From contig NZ_CZPZ01000012.1 of NCBI RefSeq assembly GCF_001458775.1, forward strand, positions 62,001 to 126,000: a DNA stretch of 64,000 bases. The letters run 5' to 3'. Numbering within the stretch: position 1 is the first letter of the stretch; each line of letters starts with the position of its first letter. This stretch comes from Candidatus Nitrospira nitrificans (GTDB lineage: Bacteria; Nitrospirota; Nitrospiria; Nitrospirales; Nitrospiraceae). The notes under the pieces are model-generated. The model saw nothing but the letters and a program-made list of their open reading frames with translations. It searched no databases and had not been told where the DNA came from. A program made the position numbers and the translations under genes. Shown here piece after piece: positions 52,489-61,778 of the stretch.

Positions 52489-53621
52489 AGTACGTGGACG
52501 AGTTTCGCGATCGTGCCGTGGCGACGGCGCTCGCGGAGCGGATCAAGCAGACGGTGCGTCGGCCTTGGACGATCATGGAAGTCTGTGGCGGACAGACCCA
52601 CGCGATCGTGCGGTTCGGCCTCGATAGCCTGTTGCCGCAAGACCTCACGCTGGTTCATGGACCTGGCTGTCCGGTTTGTGTGACCTCGGTCTCTCTCATC
52701 GACCGAGCTGTCTGCCTCGCGTCATTGCCTAGAGTGATGTTCTGCTCGTTCGGCGACATGCTGCGCGTTCCCGGTTCCCGTGGCGACCTTTTCGGCGTGA
52801 AGGCGGCGGGCGGAGATGTCCGGATCATCTACTCGCCGTTGGATGCGCTCGAACTCGCCAGGAAAAATCCCGATCGAGAGATTGTTTGCTTCGCCGTGGG
52901 GTTTGAGACCACCGCGCCGGCCTGGGCCATGGCGGTCACGCAGGCGAAACAGTCTGGCATCACGAACTTCAGCATGCTGATCGCTCATGTCCTCGTGCCC
53001 CCGGCGATGGAGGCGATCCTGTCGTCGCCGCAGAATCGGATTCAAGGGTTTCTGGCCGCAGGCCATGTCTGCACTGTGATGGGCTATGAGGAGTACGAGG
53101 CCATCGCGCAGCGCTATAAAGTCCCGATCGTCGTGACCGGGTTCGAACCGCTCGATGTGCTCGAAGGCGTGGCCATGCTGGTGAGCCAATTGGAAGAGGG
53201 ACGAGTGGAGGTCGAGAATCAGTATGTGCGATCCGTCAGCAGGGAGGGGAACCGACCAGCGAGGAACATCGTCGACGAAGTATTCGAACCGGTGTCGCGG
53301 GCTTGGCGCGGCATCGGCGACATTCCGGCAAGCGGTCTTCGGCTGAGAGCCGCGTACAGCGCCTACGACGCAGAGGTGAAGTTTCGCCGGGAACTTGCGC
53401 AACTCGTCGAAGGAAAGGAGGATCCAGAATGCCGGAGCGGGCTCGTTCTCCAGGGTCTGCTCAAGCCGATGGACTGTCCGGCCTTCGGGACTCGTTGCAC
53501 GCCGGAACAGCCCTTAGGCGCGCCGATGGTGTCGAGCGAAGGGGCCTGCGCCGCTTACTATAGATACCGGGGGCAAGTGAAGCGTGAAGCCCGCTTCACC
53601 GACTCAGCGAGGCGAGCGTGA
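52485..53621 (+). CDS. hypD: Hydrogenase assembly protein HypD
   Basis: This encodes 378 residues. Conserved sites: [26 protein letters not shown] (Fe-binding Cys), [11 protein letters not shown], and Cys near [21 protein letters not shown] and [12 protein letters not shown], which hold the [4Fe-4S] cluster. HypC and HypD build the Fe(CN)2CO unit. The last dozen residues ([14 protein letters not shown]) come from the repeat leader GTGAAGCCCGCTTC, so the tail is acquired. Confidence 0.96.
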   Translation: MKYVDEFRDRAVATALAERIKQTVRRPWTIMEVCGGQTHAIVRFGLDSLLPQDLTLVHGPGCPVCVTSVSLIDRAVCLASLPRVMFCSFGDMLRVPGSRGDLFGVKAAGGDVRIIYSPLDALELARKNPDREIVCFAVGFETTAPAWAMAVTQAKQSGITNFSMLIAHVLVPPAMEAILSSPQNRIQGFLAAGHVCTVMGYEEYEAIAQRYKVPIVVTGFEPLDVLEGVAMLVSQLEEGRVEVENQYVRSVSREGNRPARNIVDEVFEPVSRAWRGIGDIPASGLRLRAAYSAYDAEVKFRRELAQLVEGKEDPECRSGLVLQGLLKPMDCPAFGTRCTPEQPLGAPMVSSEGACAAYYRYRGQVKREARFTDSARRA

Positions 53622-53630
53622 AGCGTATAG

Positions 53631-53700
53631 GCCGACAGTTTCAGGTTTCATGTTTGATTTTGTAACTTTTGGTTTCTGCGAACTTGAAACGTGAAGCTAG
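53631..53700 (+). repeat. Heptad inverted repeat, copy 7, with leader
   Basis: The left half is ACAGTTTCAGGTTTCATG, with core TTTTGGTTTCTGCGAACTTG and right half GAAACGTGAAGC. The leader at 53585-53630 (GTGAAGCCCGCTTCACC and GCGAGGCGAGCGTGAAGC) overlaps the end of hypD. It lies between hypD and hypE. Confidence 0.72.
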
Positions 53701-53730
53701 CAACTCAGGATCAAGATACGAAACAGGACG

Positions 53731-54786
53731 ATGACCGATAACAAATCTTATGAGCCGGCTTGTCCGTTGCCGATCTCGGCAAAGAACACGGTGCAGCTCG
53801 CGCACGGCGGGGGCGGGCGGCTCATGCAGGAGTTGGTTCAAAACGTATTCGTGCAGGCATTTGGCAATCCGCTGCCGGACTCCTTGCATGACGGCGCAAC
53901 ATGGCCTGTGGAGAAAGGCACGCTCGCCTTCACTACAGATTCCTACGTGGTGCGTCCGCTGTTTTTTCCCGGCGGCGATATCGGAAGTCTGGCGGTGAAC
54001 GGCACGATCAACGATCTGGCGATGTGCGGCGCGAAGCCCCTTTATCTGAGTGCGGCGTTCATTCTGGAAGAAGGACTGAGTTTGGACGTGCTCCAGCGAG
54101 TCGTGCGCTCGATGGCCGAGGCAGCGCGGGCAGCTGGTGTACCGATTGTGACCGGCGATACGAAGGTTGTGGATCGAGGTAAGGGCGATGGGATCTTCAT
54201 CAACACGGCTGGGGTTGGTCTGGTGCCGGCCGGAGTCCGCGTGCTGCCGACGTTGATCCAACCGGGCGACGCCGTTCTCGTGAGCGGTGATCTTGGGTCC
54301 CACGGCGTGGCGGTACTGAGCGTGCGGGAAGGACTGACATTCACGAGCAATATCGAAAGTGATTCGGCGCCGTTGCATCATATTGTTGCTGACCTACTCG
54401 AGAGCGGCATCGACATCCATTGTCTGCGCGATCTTACCCGTGGCGGGCTGGCCAGCGTATTGAACGAACTGGCCCTTGCAGCGAAGGCGGGCATGATTGT
54501 GGAGGAGATAGCCATTCCGGTGAACGAGCCGGTGCGTGGAGCCTGTGAGCTGCTAGGCCTCGATCCGCTCTATGTGGCGAATGAGGGGCGCTTCGTCGCG
54601 ATGGTCCCGGCGCCGCAGGCCGAAGCCGCGCTGGCGGTGATGCACCGGCACAAGACAGCCAGCTTGGCGGCTCAGATCGGGACGGTGGCAGACCGCGATC
54701 CTCCGATGGTCGTTCTACGGACTGTTGTCGGCACGCATCGTGTCCTCGATCTGCTGTCGGGCGAGCAACTGCCTCGCATTTGTTGA
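53731..54786 (+). CDS. hypE: Carbamoyl phosphate-derived cyanation protein HypE
   Basis: This encodes 351 residues. The PurM-like ATPase shows [44 protein letters not shown] and [13 protein letters not shown]. The C-terminal PRIC carries the cysteine that is carbamoylated and dehydrated to thiocyanate. HypE works with HypF and passes CN to HypC-HypD. The HypE gene is the last of the hyp set here. Confidence 0.96.
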   Translation: MTDNKSYEPACPLPISAKNTVQLAHGGGGRLMQELVQNVFVQAFGNPLPDSLHDGATWPVEKGTLAFTTDSYVVRPLFFPGGDIGSLAVNGTINDLAMCGAKPLYLSAAFILEEGLSLDVLQRVVRSMAEAARAAGVPIVTGDTKVVDRGKGDGIFINTAGVGLVPAGVRVLPTLIQPGDAVLVSGDLGSHGVAVLSVREGLTFTSNIESDSAPLHHIVADLLESGIDIHCLRDLTRGGLASVLNELALAAKAGMIVEEIAIPVNEPVRGACELLGLDPLYVANEGRFVAMVPAPQAEAALAVMHRHKTASLAAQIGTVADRDPPMVVLRTVVGTHRVLDLLSGEQLPRIC

Positions 54787-55097
54787 GCCAAGCAGGAGGA
54801 CAGCAAGCCGATCATCAGGCCCCACCAACTCTCAGCTGTCTTCAAGAGTTATTGCCCCGCTTGATGCAATCTCATCTCTGAGTATGACGGCCCCACTGCG
54901 GCTGTGGCGTTTCGCGACAGTGATCGGTTGACCTTCCGTGGAGTTTTTCCCGACGCTACACCGGTATTGCATTGTAGACGATGCGAAGTCTTGTGCTTTC
55001 AACACTTTCAGCTTGGTCGGAGAGGCATGTAGGGTTTCATCCAATGGCACAATGATTGCGCATTGATCCTTCAAGGGTGTTCTGTTCAAGGAGGGTT
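54787..55097. other. Intergenic region between hypE and cytochrome gene
   Basis: No gene is supported. A minus-strand frame of 85 residues is present but has no recognisable pattern. The right part contains the sigma-54-like element of the next gene. Confidence 0.5.
55045..55060 (+). promoter_or_regulatory. Sigma-54-like promoter
   Basis: TGGCACAATGATTGCG fits TGGCACG-N4-TTGCW with only A at position 7 and the final G differing. The invariant GG and GC are correctly spaced. It lies 38 bases before ATG 55098, which has a strong AAGGAGGG site. It is the best sigma-54 match in the window. Confidence 0.6.
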
Positions 55098-55466
55098 ATG
55101 TCATCACGATCCATGGTCTTGTCGGTCTTGTTTACGCTGTTCTGCTTGGGTGGTGCTCATGCTGCATCGGAGGAGAGCAGCAGTCAAAAGGCGTTACGTG
55201 AACACTACGATCTTCAAGAGGGCAAGCGTCTCTACGAGCAATATTGCCGGTTTTGCCATGGAGAACAGGGGAAAGGCAAGGCCTTTGATGTGACTCCCCC
55301 GCCGGCCGATCTCACGAGTCCCGCCGTTCAGCAGAAGTCAGATTTCGACCTCACACAGATCATTCACGGAGGTGAGCAGGGCACCGCGATGGGAGCCTGG
55401 AAATGGACCCTGTCTGACAGGGACAAGCAGAATGTCCTCCGGTACATCCGATCGTTGGCTCAATGA
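55098..55466 (+). CDS. Monoheme class I cytochrome c
   Basis: This encodes 122 residues from ATG 55098. The signal peptide (about 1-22) is followed by CRFCH (about 51), PPPADLTSPAVQ and GTAMGAWKWTLSDRDKQ, with Met as probable ligand. It is closest to the cytochrome at 21088 (shared PPPADLTS, TAMGAWK) and shares its promoter type. Its periplasmic electron partner is unknown. Confidence 0.9.
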   Translation: MSSRSMVLSVLFTLFCLGGAHAASEESSSQKALREHYDLQEGKRLYEQYCRFCHGEQGKGKAFDVTPPPADLTSPAVQQKSDFDLTQIIHGGEQGTAMGAWKWTLSDRDKQNVLRYIRSLAQ

Positions 55467-55683
55467 TGATCAGCTGAGATGTGAGTGCCATGGCAATGTG
55501 AATGTCGTGGCGCACGGAATGGAGAGAGGGGGATGACAAGATTCGTGTTGCGAACATGGGCCTCCCATGCCCGGTTGTCGGGAGCATTCCGTGTAGTACA
55601 ATCATCGCAGGTGCGCAGCTCACGATGTGTGTCATAACAAGGTCCCGTTGGCTCAGGTAACAAGAGATAAAGGTCTGATACGG

Positions 55684-56085
55684 ATGATCGATACCTCCGG
55701 CCGTAGATGTGAACAACGAACGAGTCATGGCGATCAGGCGATTGCATTGATAGTCCGAGGCCTGCTGCTCTGCATAGTCATGGCGGGGATCTCCGGCTGT
55801 ATCGCGCCTGAAGCGATAGATCTGGGCTCCTATGATCCAGCCCATGATCAGAAAGCCATTGCCCGGTACTATTCGAATCAAGCCATGGCCATGCGCGAAA
55901 AATCCAATGCGCAAGCGACCGCTGCGGCGCGTTATGAAGCACTCTTTGGGGCTGAGGCCGACTTGGTCTCCGGCGCGAAGTCATTGGCACACTACTATGA
56001 GCAGACCGCCCTGGAGCTGGAACGAGTCGCTCAAGCGCATGCGGCCGTTGCGCGCAGCACGCGAACGCCCGCGGCTGTCCCGTAG
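55684..56085 (+). CDS. Predicted lipoprotein
   Basis: This encodes 133 residues from ATG 55684. A hydrophobic stretch ends in lipobox ISGC. After it come a helical Ala-rich region and a KAIARYYSNQAMAMREKSNA segment. No family is recognised. It precedes the SPFH-like lipoprotein gene, with which it may act in the envelope. The longer frame begins at 55627. Confidence 0.6.
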   Translation: MIDTSGRRCEQRTSHGDQAIALIVRGLLLCIVMAGISGCIAPEAIDLGSYDPAHDQKAIARYYSNQAMAMREKSNAQATAAARYEALFGAEADLVSGAKSLAHYYEQTALELERVAQAHAAVARSTRTPAAVP

Positions 56086-56131
56086 GCCGTCAAGTTCGAC
56101 GGAACGCACAACGCAAGAAGGGGAGGGATAT

Positions 56132-56989
56132 ATGAACGCGTCTTTCACCGCTCGGCTGCTTCTTCTCCTGATCCCGCTGCTGATGACCCTTCAGAGTTGC
56201 AGCAATATTGTGAATCCAGGAAGTCGAGGGCTGCGGTGGTATCCCCTTTCCAGCGGATTAGCGAAAGAACCGCTCAAGGAAGGATTTTACTGGCGAGCGC
56301 CTTGGAACGATGTCTTCGTCTATGACACGAGATGGAAAAGCTTTAGAGAAAAGGTGGATGCGCTGACCGCGGACGATCTGCCTGTTACCGTCTATGCCAC
56401 GATCACGATGCGCCCCATGCCTGATGAAATCTATTTTCTGGCTCAGGAAGTGGGGCCTGAATGGTACAAGCAGCTGGTTCATCCGCAACTGTTGTCGGCG
56501 GTGCGCGGTGTGGTCGCGAACTACTCCATGGTCACCCTCCCGGAGCGCAGCAGTGAAATCGGGAACAAGATCGAAGCGGTGGTGGTTGAAGCATTGAAGG
56601 GGCGCCATCTGGACGTGTACAACGTGGCCCTTTCGGAAATGGAATTCTCCCAGATGGTCTTGCGGGCCATCGAACAGAAGCAGGCGAAGGAGCAGGAGAA
56701 AGAGCAGAAGAACTTCGAAGTGGTCATTGCGGAGCGCAACGCCGAGATCGCTCGGATTCAAGCCAAAGGAGAGGGCGATTCGTTGAAAATTCGCGCGGAA
56801 GGCGAATCCGACAGCATGAGGATCCGCGCCGTGGGGCAGGCGCAGGCGCAGGAGATCATCACCAAGACGCTGACGCCGACCTATTTGCAGTTCAAGCTTT
56901 ATGAAAACTCCAATGCCAAGACCATCATCGTACCGGAAAGGCTCAATGTTCCGCTGATTCTGAGTCCGGGCGCCGATCACCCGAAATAG
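56132..56989 (+). CDS. SPFH/prohibitin-family lipoprotein
   Basis: This encodes 285 residues from ATG 56132, behind GGGGAGGG. A hydrophobic signal ends in LQSC, suggesting a lipoprotein. The SPFH domain (about 35-200) includes EGFYWRAPWNDVFVYDTRW and VTVYATITMRPMP. A coiled coil rich in Glu, Lys and Gln (about 185-245, AEGESDSMRIRAVGQAQAQ) follows. SPFH proteins form large membrane rings. The CBS protein gene follows after 8 bases. Confidence 0.85.
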   Translation: MNASFTARLLLLLIPLLMTLQSCSNIVNPGSRGLRWYPLSSGLAKEPLKEGFYWRAPWNDVFVYDTRWKSFREKVDALTADDLPVTVYATITMRPMPDEIYFLAQEVGPEWYKQLVHPQLLSAVRGVVANYSMVTLPERSSEIGNKIEAVVVEALKGRHLDVYNVALSEMEFSQMVLRAIEQKQAKEQEKEQKNFEVVIAERNAEIARIQAKGEGDSLKIRAEGESDSMRIRAVGQAQAQEIITKTLTPTYLQFKLYENSNAKTIIVPERLNVPLILSPGADHPK

Positions 56990-56997
56990 GAGTCGTC

Positions 56998-57456
56998 ATG
57001 AGACTGGCGCAGTATTTCGAGCATGCCTATGATCCGAAGACGCTTACGGTGCGACAAATCATGGAGGGGTCGGTCTTCACGGTGAGCCCTGAAACCAGAG
57101 GGATCAGGATCGCGGAGATCATGACCGAGCGGAATTTTGGGGCGGTGCCCATCGTGGAGCGTGATTCAACGCTTGTCGGCCTCGTGTCAGAATTTGATCT
57201 GTTACGGGCCATCGACGAGGGGAAAGATCTTCGCCACATCATGGCGGAAGACATGATGACGAGAAATGTGGTGACGGTGACCGAAGACATGCTGGTGCAG
57301 GACTTCATCAAACTCATTCAAGAGAAACATCTCATCCGAACTCCGGTGGTGAAAGGAAACACGTTGGTCGGGATCGCCACGAGACGGGATGCGGTGTTCG
57401 CCTATGTGAAGGCCACGGCTTCATATTGGAGGCCAAGGAAGGGCGGAGATCTATAA
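56998..57456 (+). CDS. CBS-domain protein
   Basis: This encodes 152 residues with two CBS motifs: VRQIMEGSVFTVSPETRGI (first) and MTRNVVTVTEDMLVQDFI (second), with IVERDSTLVGLVSEFDLLRAI between. CBS pairs bind adenosine nucleotides and sense energy state. It probably belongs with the SPFH gene in one transcript. Confidence 0.9.
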   Translation: MRLAQYFEHAYDPKTLTVRQIMEGSVFTVSPETRGIRIAEIMTERNFGAVPIVERDSTLVGLVSEFDLLRAIDEGKDLRHIMAEDMMTRNVVTVTEDMLVQDFIKLIQEKHLIRTPVVKGNTLVGIATRRDAVFAYVKATASYWRPRKGGDL

Positions 57457-57842
57457 TTCTGGAGCGTGCCACGTCGCTCGGCTTGTAGAGTCTCGGAGCG
57501 TTGCAGGACTTATCGCAAATGTAAGAGGACCGATCAAGACGACTGCAACGTGTGTCATGGATCCCTTCCGCACCTCCGACAGTCCGCAACCCTCTCTGCT
57601 ATCTTCGCCGATCGAACCCACACGTTATGTTCAGGTCCACACGATGCAAAGTGACCATGCCGTTCTCGATCGCGACCTGTTGCGCTTTGCCCCAACCGAT
57701 TTAATGCATAGATTGCATTGCATGCTTTGGCTGTTCTTTCCTTTCCAAGTGTGAGCCGCTCGTCATATCCGTAAAAATAACCGTGCGCCGAATTTGACCT
57801 TGCGGGGTCTCTCTAGGTGGACTAGAATCAACTTCTCTCGCC
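57457..57842. other. Intergenic region before the sensor kinase
   Basis: There is no supported gene. A 65-residue frame at 57557 is present but has no family. The right part (57700-57740) has overlapping TGCAT palindromes. It should hold the sensor kinase promoter. Confidence 0.45.
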
Positions 57843-59849
57843 ATGACACCCAAAGCCGCCAAAAAAGAGCGTTGGGTGAGGGCACGACCGCTTTCGCCGG
57901 TATCCCACGCCGAAGATCGGCAAGGGAAGGCGGTCGAATCGGCAAAAGACGATTTCTTCGCCGAAGCCTTCCGCCTAAGTCCTCACCCGATCGGTATCAC
58001 GGAACTTGAGACCGGGGTTTGTCTGGAAATCAATGACGCCGGTCTGGAGACGTTCGGCTTTCACCGGGACGAAGTCATCGGAAAGACGACGTTGATGTTA
58101 GGGATCTGGCCTGATCCTCGTGAGCGGGTCCGGCTCATCGATCGATTGAAATCTGAAAAGTCGGCCATAACTCTTGAAGTGTCGCTGCGGATGAAGAGCG
58201 GTGAATCGCGACAATTTCTCATTTCCACAGACTTGATCACGCTCGGGGGAACGCCTTGTCTCCTGACGATAGGCAATGACATTACCGAGCGCAAGAGGGC
58301 GGAGGAGGCGCTGCATCAGACCCATGAAGAGTTGGAACAACGCGTCCAGGAAAGAACCGTCGACCTCGAGCGAGCCAATGCGGCGATGCGGGATAGTGAG
58401 CAGCGGTTCCGTTTGTTCATCGAGCATGTGCCGGCTGCCATTGCGATGTTTGACCGCAACATGCGGTATTTGGCGGCTAGTCGCCGTTGGATGGAAGACT
58501 ATCGGCTCACCGGAGCTATCCTCGGCCAATCGCATTATGACCTGCTTCCCGTGATTGCACCACGATGGAAGGAGATCCATCGCCGCGGACTGGCGGGAGA
58601 AATTCTGAGCGCAGATGAAGACCGGTTCGTTCGAGATGATGGCTCCCCGCAGTGGATCACCTGGGATGTTCGCCCCTGGTATAGCGGCGATGAGGTCGGC
58701 GGCATCGTGATTGCCACGGAAGATGTGACGGCTCGCGTGGAAGCACAGAACGCCTTGCATGAAAGGAAGGAACGGTCCGACCAGGTCATTCAGTTGGCCA
58801 ACTTCGGCATTTTCGATCATGACCACCGCACCGGAAAAATGTACTGGTCTCCCGCGATGAGAGAAATCTACGGAGTGGGGCCGGATGATCAAACGTCTTT
58901 CGAGGGGTATATCCAATTACTGCATCCGGAAGACCGCGAAGCAGTGGTGCTGGCCGTCAAGCAGGCTCAAGATCCTACCGGTGACGATCTCTTTTCGGTA
59001 GAACACCGTGTGGTGCACCGTGACGGGAGTGTCCGGTGGGTGAGTTTTCGGTCATGGACGTTATTCGACAATGAAGGGCCGGAGCGTCGCCCTACGCGCA
59101 CCTTGGGGGCGATGATCGATATCACAAAACGGAAACAGGCGGAGGAGGCGCTTCATCGCAACCAGCTGGAATTGCATCTGCAGCAAGTGCAATTGGAAGA
59201 ACTGACGTCTAAGCTGCTGGCGGCGCAGGAGCATGAGCGGAAGCGAATTGCCCGTGATCTGCACGACGATGTGAGCCAGCGATTGGCCGCCTTGGTCTTG
59301 GAAGTCGCATCCTTGGAACAGCATCCTTCTACTGTATCCGGTGGGCTTGCTCGATCGCTGGCGCCACTTCGTGAACAATTGGAGCAGCTGTCTGACGATG
59401 TGCACACGCTCGCGTACCGGCTTCATCCCTCGCTGTTGGAGCACGCAGGATTGCGCCCGGCGGTCGAGGACCATGTTCAGCAGGTTTCTCGGCGCACGGG
59501 CCTGCCCATTCATCTGAAGATTCTTGATGTTCCGAACGCGGTGCCGCTTGATCAGGCGACCTGTCTCTTCCGCGTCATGCAGGAAAGCGTCCAAAATGTG
59601 GTGAAACATGCGCAGGCCACGGTCGTGACGGTCCAGCTCCGTGGGTCATCAAAGGGAGTCGCTCTGTCCGTCGTCGATAATGGGAAGGGATTTGACCCAC
59701 AGGACCTGCGCACCCATCAACAGGGGTTGGGATTGAGCAGCATGGAAGAACGGCTGCGACAACTACACGGGTTCTTTCGAATTCAATCTCGCCCATCCCA
59801 CGGCACCAAGGTCTGTGCGTGGGTGCCTTGCGAGGTGAAGGTCGCATGA
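57843..59849 (+). CDS. Sensor histidine kinase with three PAS domains
   Basis: This encodes 668 residues. PAS1 (about 45-155, GITELETGVCLEINDAGLE), coiled coil, PAS2 (about 185-300) and PAS3 (about 305-425, LLHPEDREAVVLAV) lead to a HisKA_3 domain. The phosphorylated His is in ERKRIARDLHDDVSQRLAAL (about 473). HATPase: VMQESVQNVVKHAQA, then VDNGKGFDP and GLGLSSMEERL. This NarX/DegS-type kinase has no membrane helix, so the ligand is sensed in the cytoplasm. Confidence 0.92.
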   Translation: MTPKAAKKERWVRARPLSPVSHAEDRQGKAVESAKDDFFAEAFRLSPHPIGITELETGVCLEINDAGLETFGFHRDEVIGKTTLMLGIWPDPRERVRLIDRLKSEKSAITLEVSLRMKSGESRQFLISTDLITLGGTPCLLTIGNDITERKRAEEALHQTHEELEQRVQERTVDLERANAAMRDSEQRFRLFIEHVPAAIAMFDRNMRYLAASRRWMEDYRLTGAILGQSHYDLLPVIAPRWKEIHRRGLAGEILSADEDRFVRDDGSPQWITWDVRPWYSGDEVGGIVIATEDVTARVEAQNALHERKERSDQVIQLANFGIFDHDHRTGKMYWSPAMREIYGVGPDDQTSFEGYIQLLHPEDREAVVLAVKQAQDPTGDDLFSVEHRVVHRDGSVRWVSFRSWTLFDNEGPERRPTRTLGAMIDITKRKQAEEALHRNQLELHLQQVQLEELTSKLLAAQEHERKRIARDLHDDVSQRLAALVLEVASLEQHPSTVSGGLARSLAPLREQLEQLSDDVHTLAYRLHPSLLEHAGLRPAVEDHVQQVSRRTGLPIHLKILDVPNAVPLDQATCLFRVMQESVQNVVKHAQATVVTVQLRGSSKGVALSVVDNGKGFDPQDLRTHQQGLGLSSMEERLRQLHGFFRIQSRPSHGTKVCAWVPCEVKVA

Positions 59850-60499
59850 ATCGCCCCCGGATCCTAATGGCCGATGATCATGCCATCGTCCTAGCCGGAC
59901 TTCGTAAGCTCGTGGAAGCCGAGGGTGAAGTGGTCGGCATGGTGGAGGACGGGCGAGCATTGGTGGAAGCGGCGCAGCAGCTTCGTCCCGACATCGTATT
60001 GTTGGATATCTCGATGCCGTTGCTCAACGGACTCGATGCGGCGCGCCAGATAAGTAAGCTGGTGCCGGAAAGCAAGCTGATCTTCCTGACCATGCATGCC
60101 ACCCCCACCTATGCGACCGAAGCATTTAAGGCCGGGGCCTCGGGCTATCTGATAAAGCGGTCCGCCGCCGTGGAGCTCAAGCAAGCCATTCAGGCGGTGA
60201 TGAGAGGACAACACTATATGACCCCGCTTATCACGAAAGATGTCTTGGCAGCGACACTCCAATCCTCCGGTGGTCAGCCCAGTAAGCCCTTGGTGACTTC
60301 CCTGACACAGCGGCAACGGGAGGTGTTACAGCTCGTGGCCGAGGGAAAAGGTACCAAGGCCATCGCCTCGATCCTGAACATTTCTGTAAAAACCGTGGAG
60401 TTTCACAAGTTTCGCATTATGAGTGAACTCGATCTCCACTCGACTGCCGAGCTCGTCAAATATGCGATCGCCGAGGGCCTGGTAAGTGTATCCTCGTAG
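59846..60499 (+). CDS. NarL/FixJ-type response regulator
   Basis: This encodes 217 residues starting at ATG 59846, overlapping the kinase stop (ATGA). The receiver has acidic DD at residues 10-11, phospho-Asp at about 54 (LLDISMP) and Lys near YLIKR. The C-terminal LuxR helix-turn-helix is LTQRQREVLQLVAEGKGTKA. It is the kinase partner. Its regulon is unknown. Confidence 0.93.
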   Translation: MNRPRILMADDHAIVLAGLRKLVEAEGEVVGMVEDGRALVEAAQQLRPDIVLLDISMPLLNGLDAARQISKLVPESKLIFLTMHATPTYATEAFKAGASGYLIKRSAAVELKQAIQAVMRGQHYMTPLITKDVLAATLQSSGGQPSKPLVTSLTQRQREVLQLVAEGKGTKAIASILNISVKTVEFHKFRIMSELDLHSTAELVKYAIAEGLVSVSS

Positions 60500-60793
60500 T
60501 TGCGCCCGCTGGTACAGTCTACTACCCAATGTAGGACATGATATTGCTCACTACATCATGATGATTTCATATACCGGTGTTACCATTCCGCACTAGTAAT
60601 TTCCCCATACCATTCTAGTGGGCTTCCTAGTTCACAAGGTCCGTCCCATATCCTTACTATTAGTGAACGAAAGGATGTTTCGTTTTTGTACTCTTTGTAC
60701 ATTGGCGCTTGCAATACCTGTTCTTTGAGCAGCGAGGGTCCTTCGTAATAAGAGGTCGTTGTAAGTTTTAACCATTGTGCAGGGTGAAAATGT

Positions 60794-61051
60794 ATGCAAG
60801 TTTCAGCGATCATCGACCGTGTTTATCATGCCTTAGAGCAGTTTGGCACTACTTGCTCCATGGAAGAGGTGGTCGGGCTTTGTCCAGACCTGACGTGGAA
60901 CCAAGTGTATCTGGCCATTGACTATTTGAACAAGACCGGAAAGGTCTCCGTGACCCTCGATCCAGACAGGACGTACACAGTCCGGGTGTATCCATCAGCC
61001 GCCGAGACAACATTCTCCCCCAAGCAAGATCACGCCCATAGCGCTGCCTAG
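60794..61051 (+). CDS. Small winged-helix-like protein
   Basis: This encodes 85 residues. The layout VYHALEQFGTTCSMEEVVGL, then LTWNQVYLAIDYLNKTG and VSVTLDPDRTYTVRV looks like a winged helix-turn-helix with a beta wing. Nothing more specific is recognised. The region before it (60500-60793) is AT-rich and holds no gene. Confidence 0.55.
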   Translation: MQVSAIIDRVYHALEQFGTTCSMEEVVGLCPDLTWNQVYLAIDYLNKTGKVSVTLDPDRTYTVRVYPSAAETTFSPKQDHAHSAA

Positions 61052-61249
61052 AACCTCGCTCAAAATTAAAAAATGCCTCATGGATTGAGCAGCCCTTCCG
61101 CGGTGGTCTGAGCCCTCTCTCTGCACTTCTAACGATTCTGCAAGTTTTCAATGCCGGAATTCACCCGCATGAGGTTGCTGCCTCTTTGTAGAATAGTTTC
61201 AAAGACAAGATGCGTTCTCAATAAATCTCTAGAAGAGGGAAGGTTCTAC

Positions 61250-61278
61250 TTGACAGTCGATGTGTTCAGGAATAAATT
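61250..61278 (+). promoter_or_regulatory. Sigma-70-type promoter in a 403-base gap
   Basis: TTGACA at 61250-61255 and TAAATT at 61273-61278 with a 17-base spacer form a strong promoter. The leader to the small gene at 61455 would be about 170 bases, and includes a 39-residue frame (61306-61425) without a strong ribosome site. The gap 61052-61454 otherwise shows nothing. Confidence 0.6.
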
Positions 61279-61454
61279 TACGCCCCAGAAAAATCCCAAA
61301 GGGCCATGGGGCCAAGTTGTTGGCTGACTCGTGTCGGTGTCATGCTTGTCAGCTTTATCCGGGGAGAAAGGATTTCTGCCGGCCTCAATTCCTTGGGAGG
61401 TGTGCTGTGGGATATCACTTCGTAGCGTGACGGGTCCGGACGAAAGGAGTAACC

Positions 61455-61538
61455 ATGGATAGTACCTTCTTAATGTTTGCAATTGTGATGCTCGTGATCT
61501 TCATCGGCGGCATTATCGTGTACAAGAAGAGCGAGTAA
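61455..61538 (+). CDS. Tiny 27-residue membrane protein
   Basis: ATG 61455 follows GAAAGGAGTAACC. The protein is one membrane helix (TFLMFAIVMLVIFIGGIIV) ending YKKSE, so the positive tail should be cytoplasmic. It resembles the 26-residue product at 63332. No known family is matched; such peptides often stabilise oxidases or transporters, which is inference. Confidence 0.7.
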   Translation: MDSTFLMFAIVMLVIFIGGIIVYKKSE

Positions 61539-61778
61539 ACCGCCCTCTACACTATATCGTCGTTTCGTGAAGGGCTTAGTGCTTTGTGGCCTATTCTAGT
61601 GGCTGTGATGGATGCTGAGCTCAAGCTTAGGAGTTTGTCTTTTTTAGCCGTCCCTCCTGGCACTGTTCCCTCGTGCTTTTGAGTATTTATTCCGCCGGGG
61701 TATTACAACTGCAAGACGGTTAAAGGTGGCGCCAAGCCGAATCGCAGGCTACAAGCGACGCTGAGCCGAATATAATCG

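Noticed and set aside
54832-55089. Minus-strand frame of 85 residues between hypE and the cytochrome gene
   Set aside because: There is no recognisable motif and it covers the sigma-54-like promoter.
60580-60813. Minus-strand frame of 77 residues in an AT-rich gap
   Set aside because: It has no family pattern or convincing start site.
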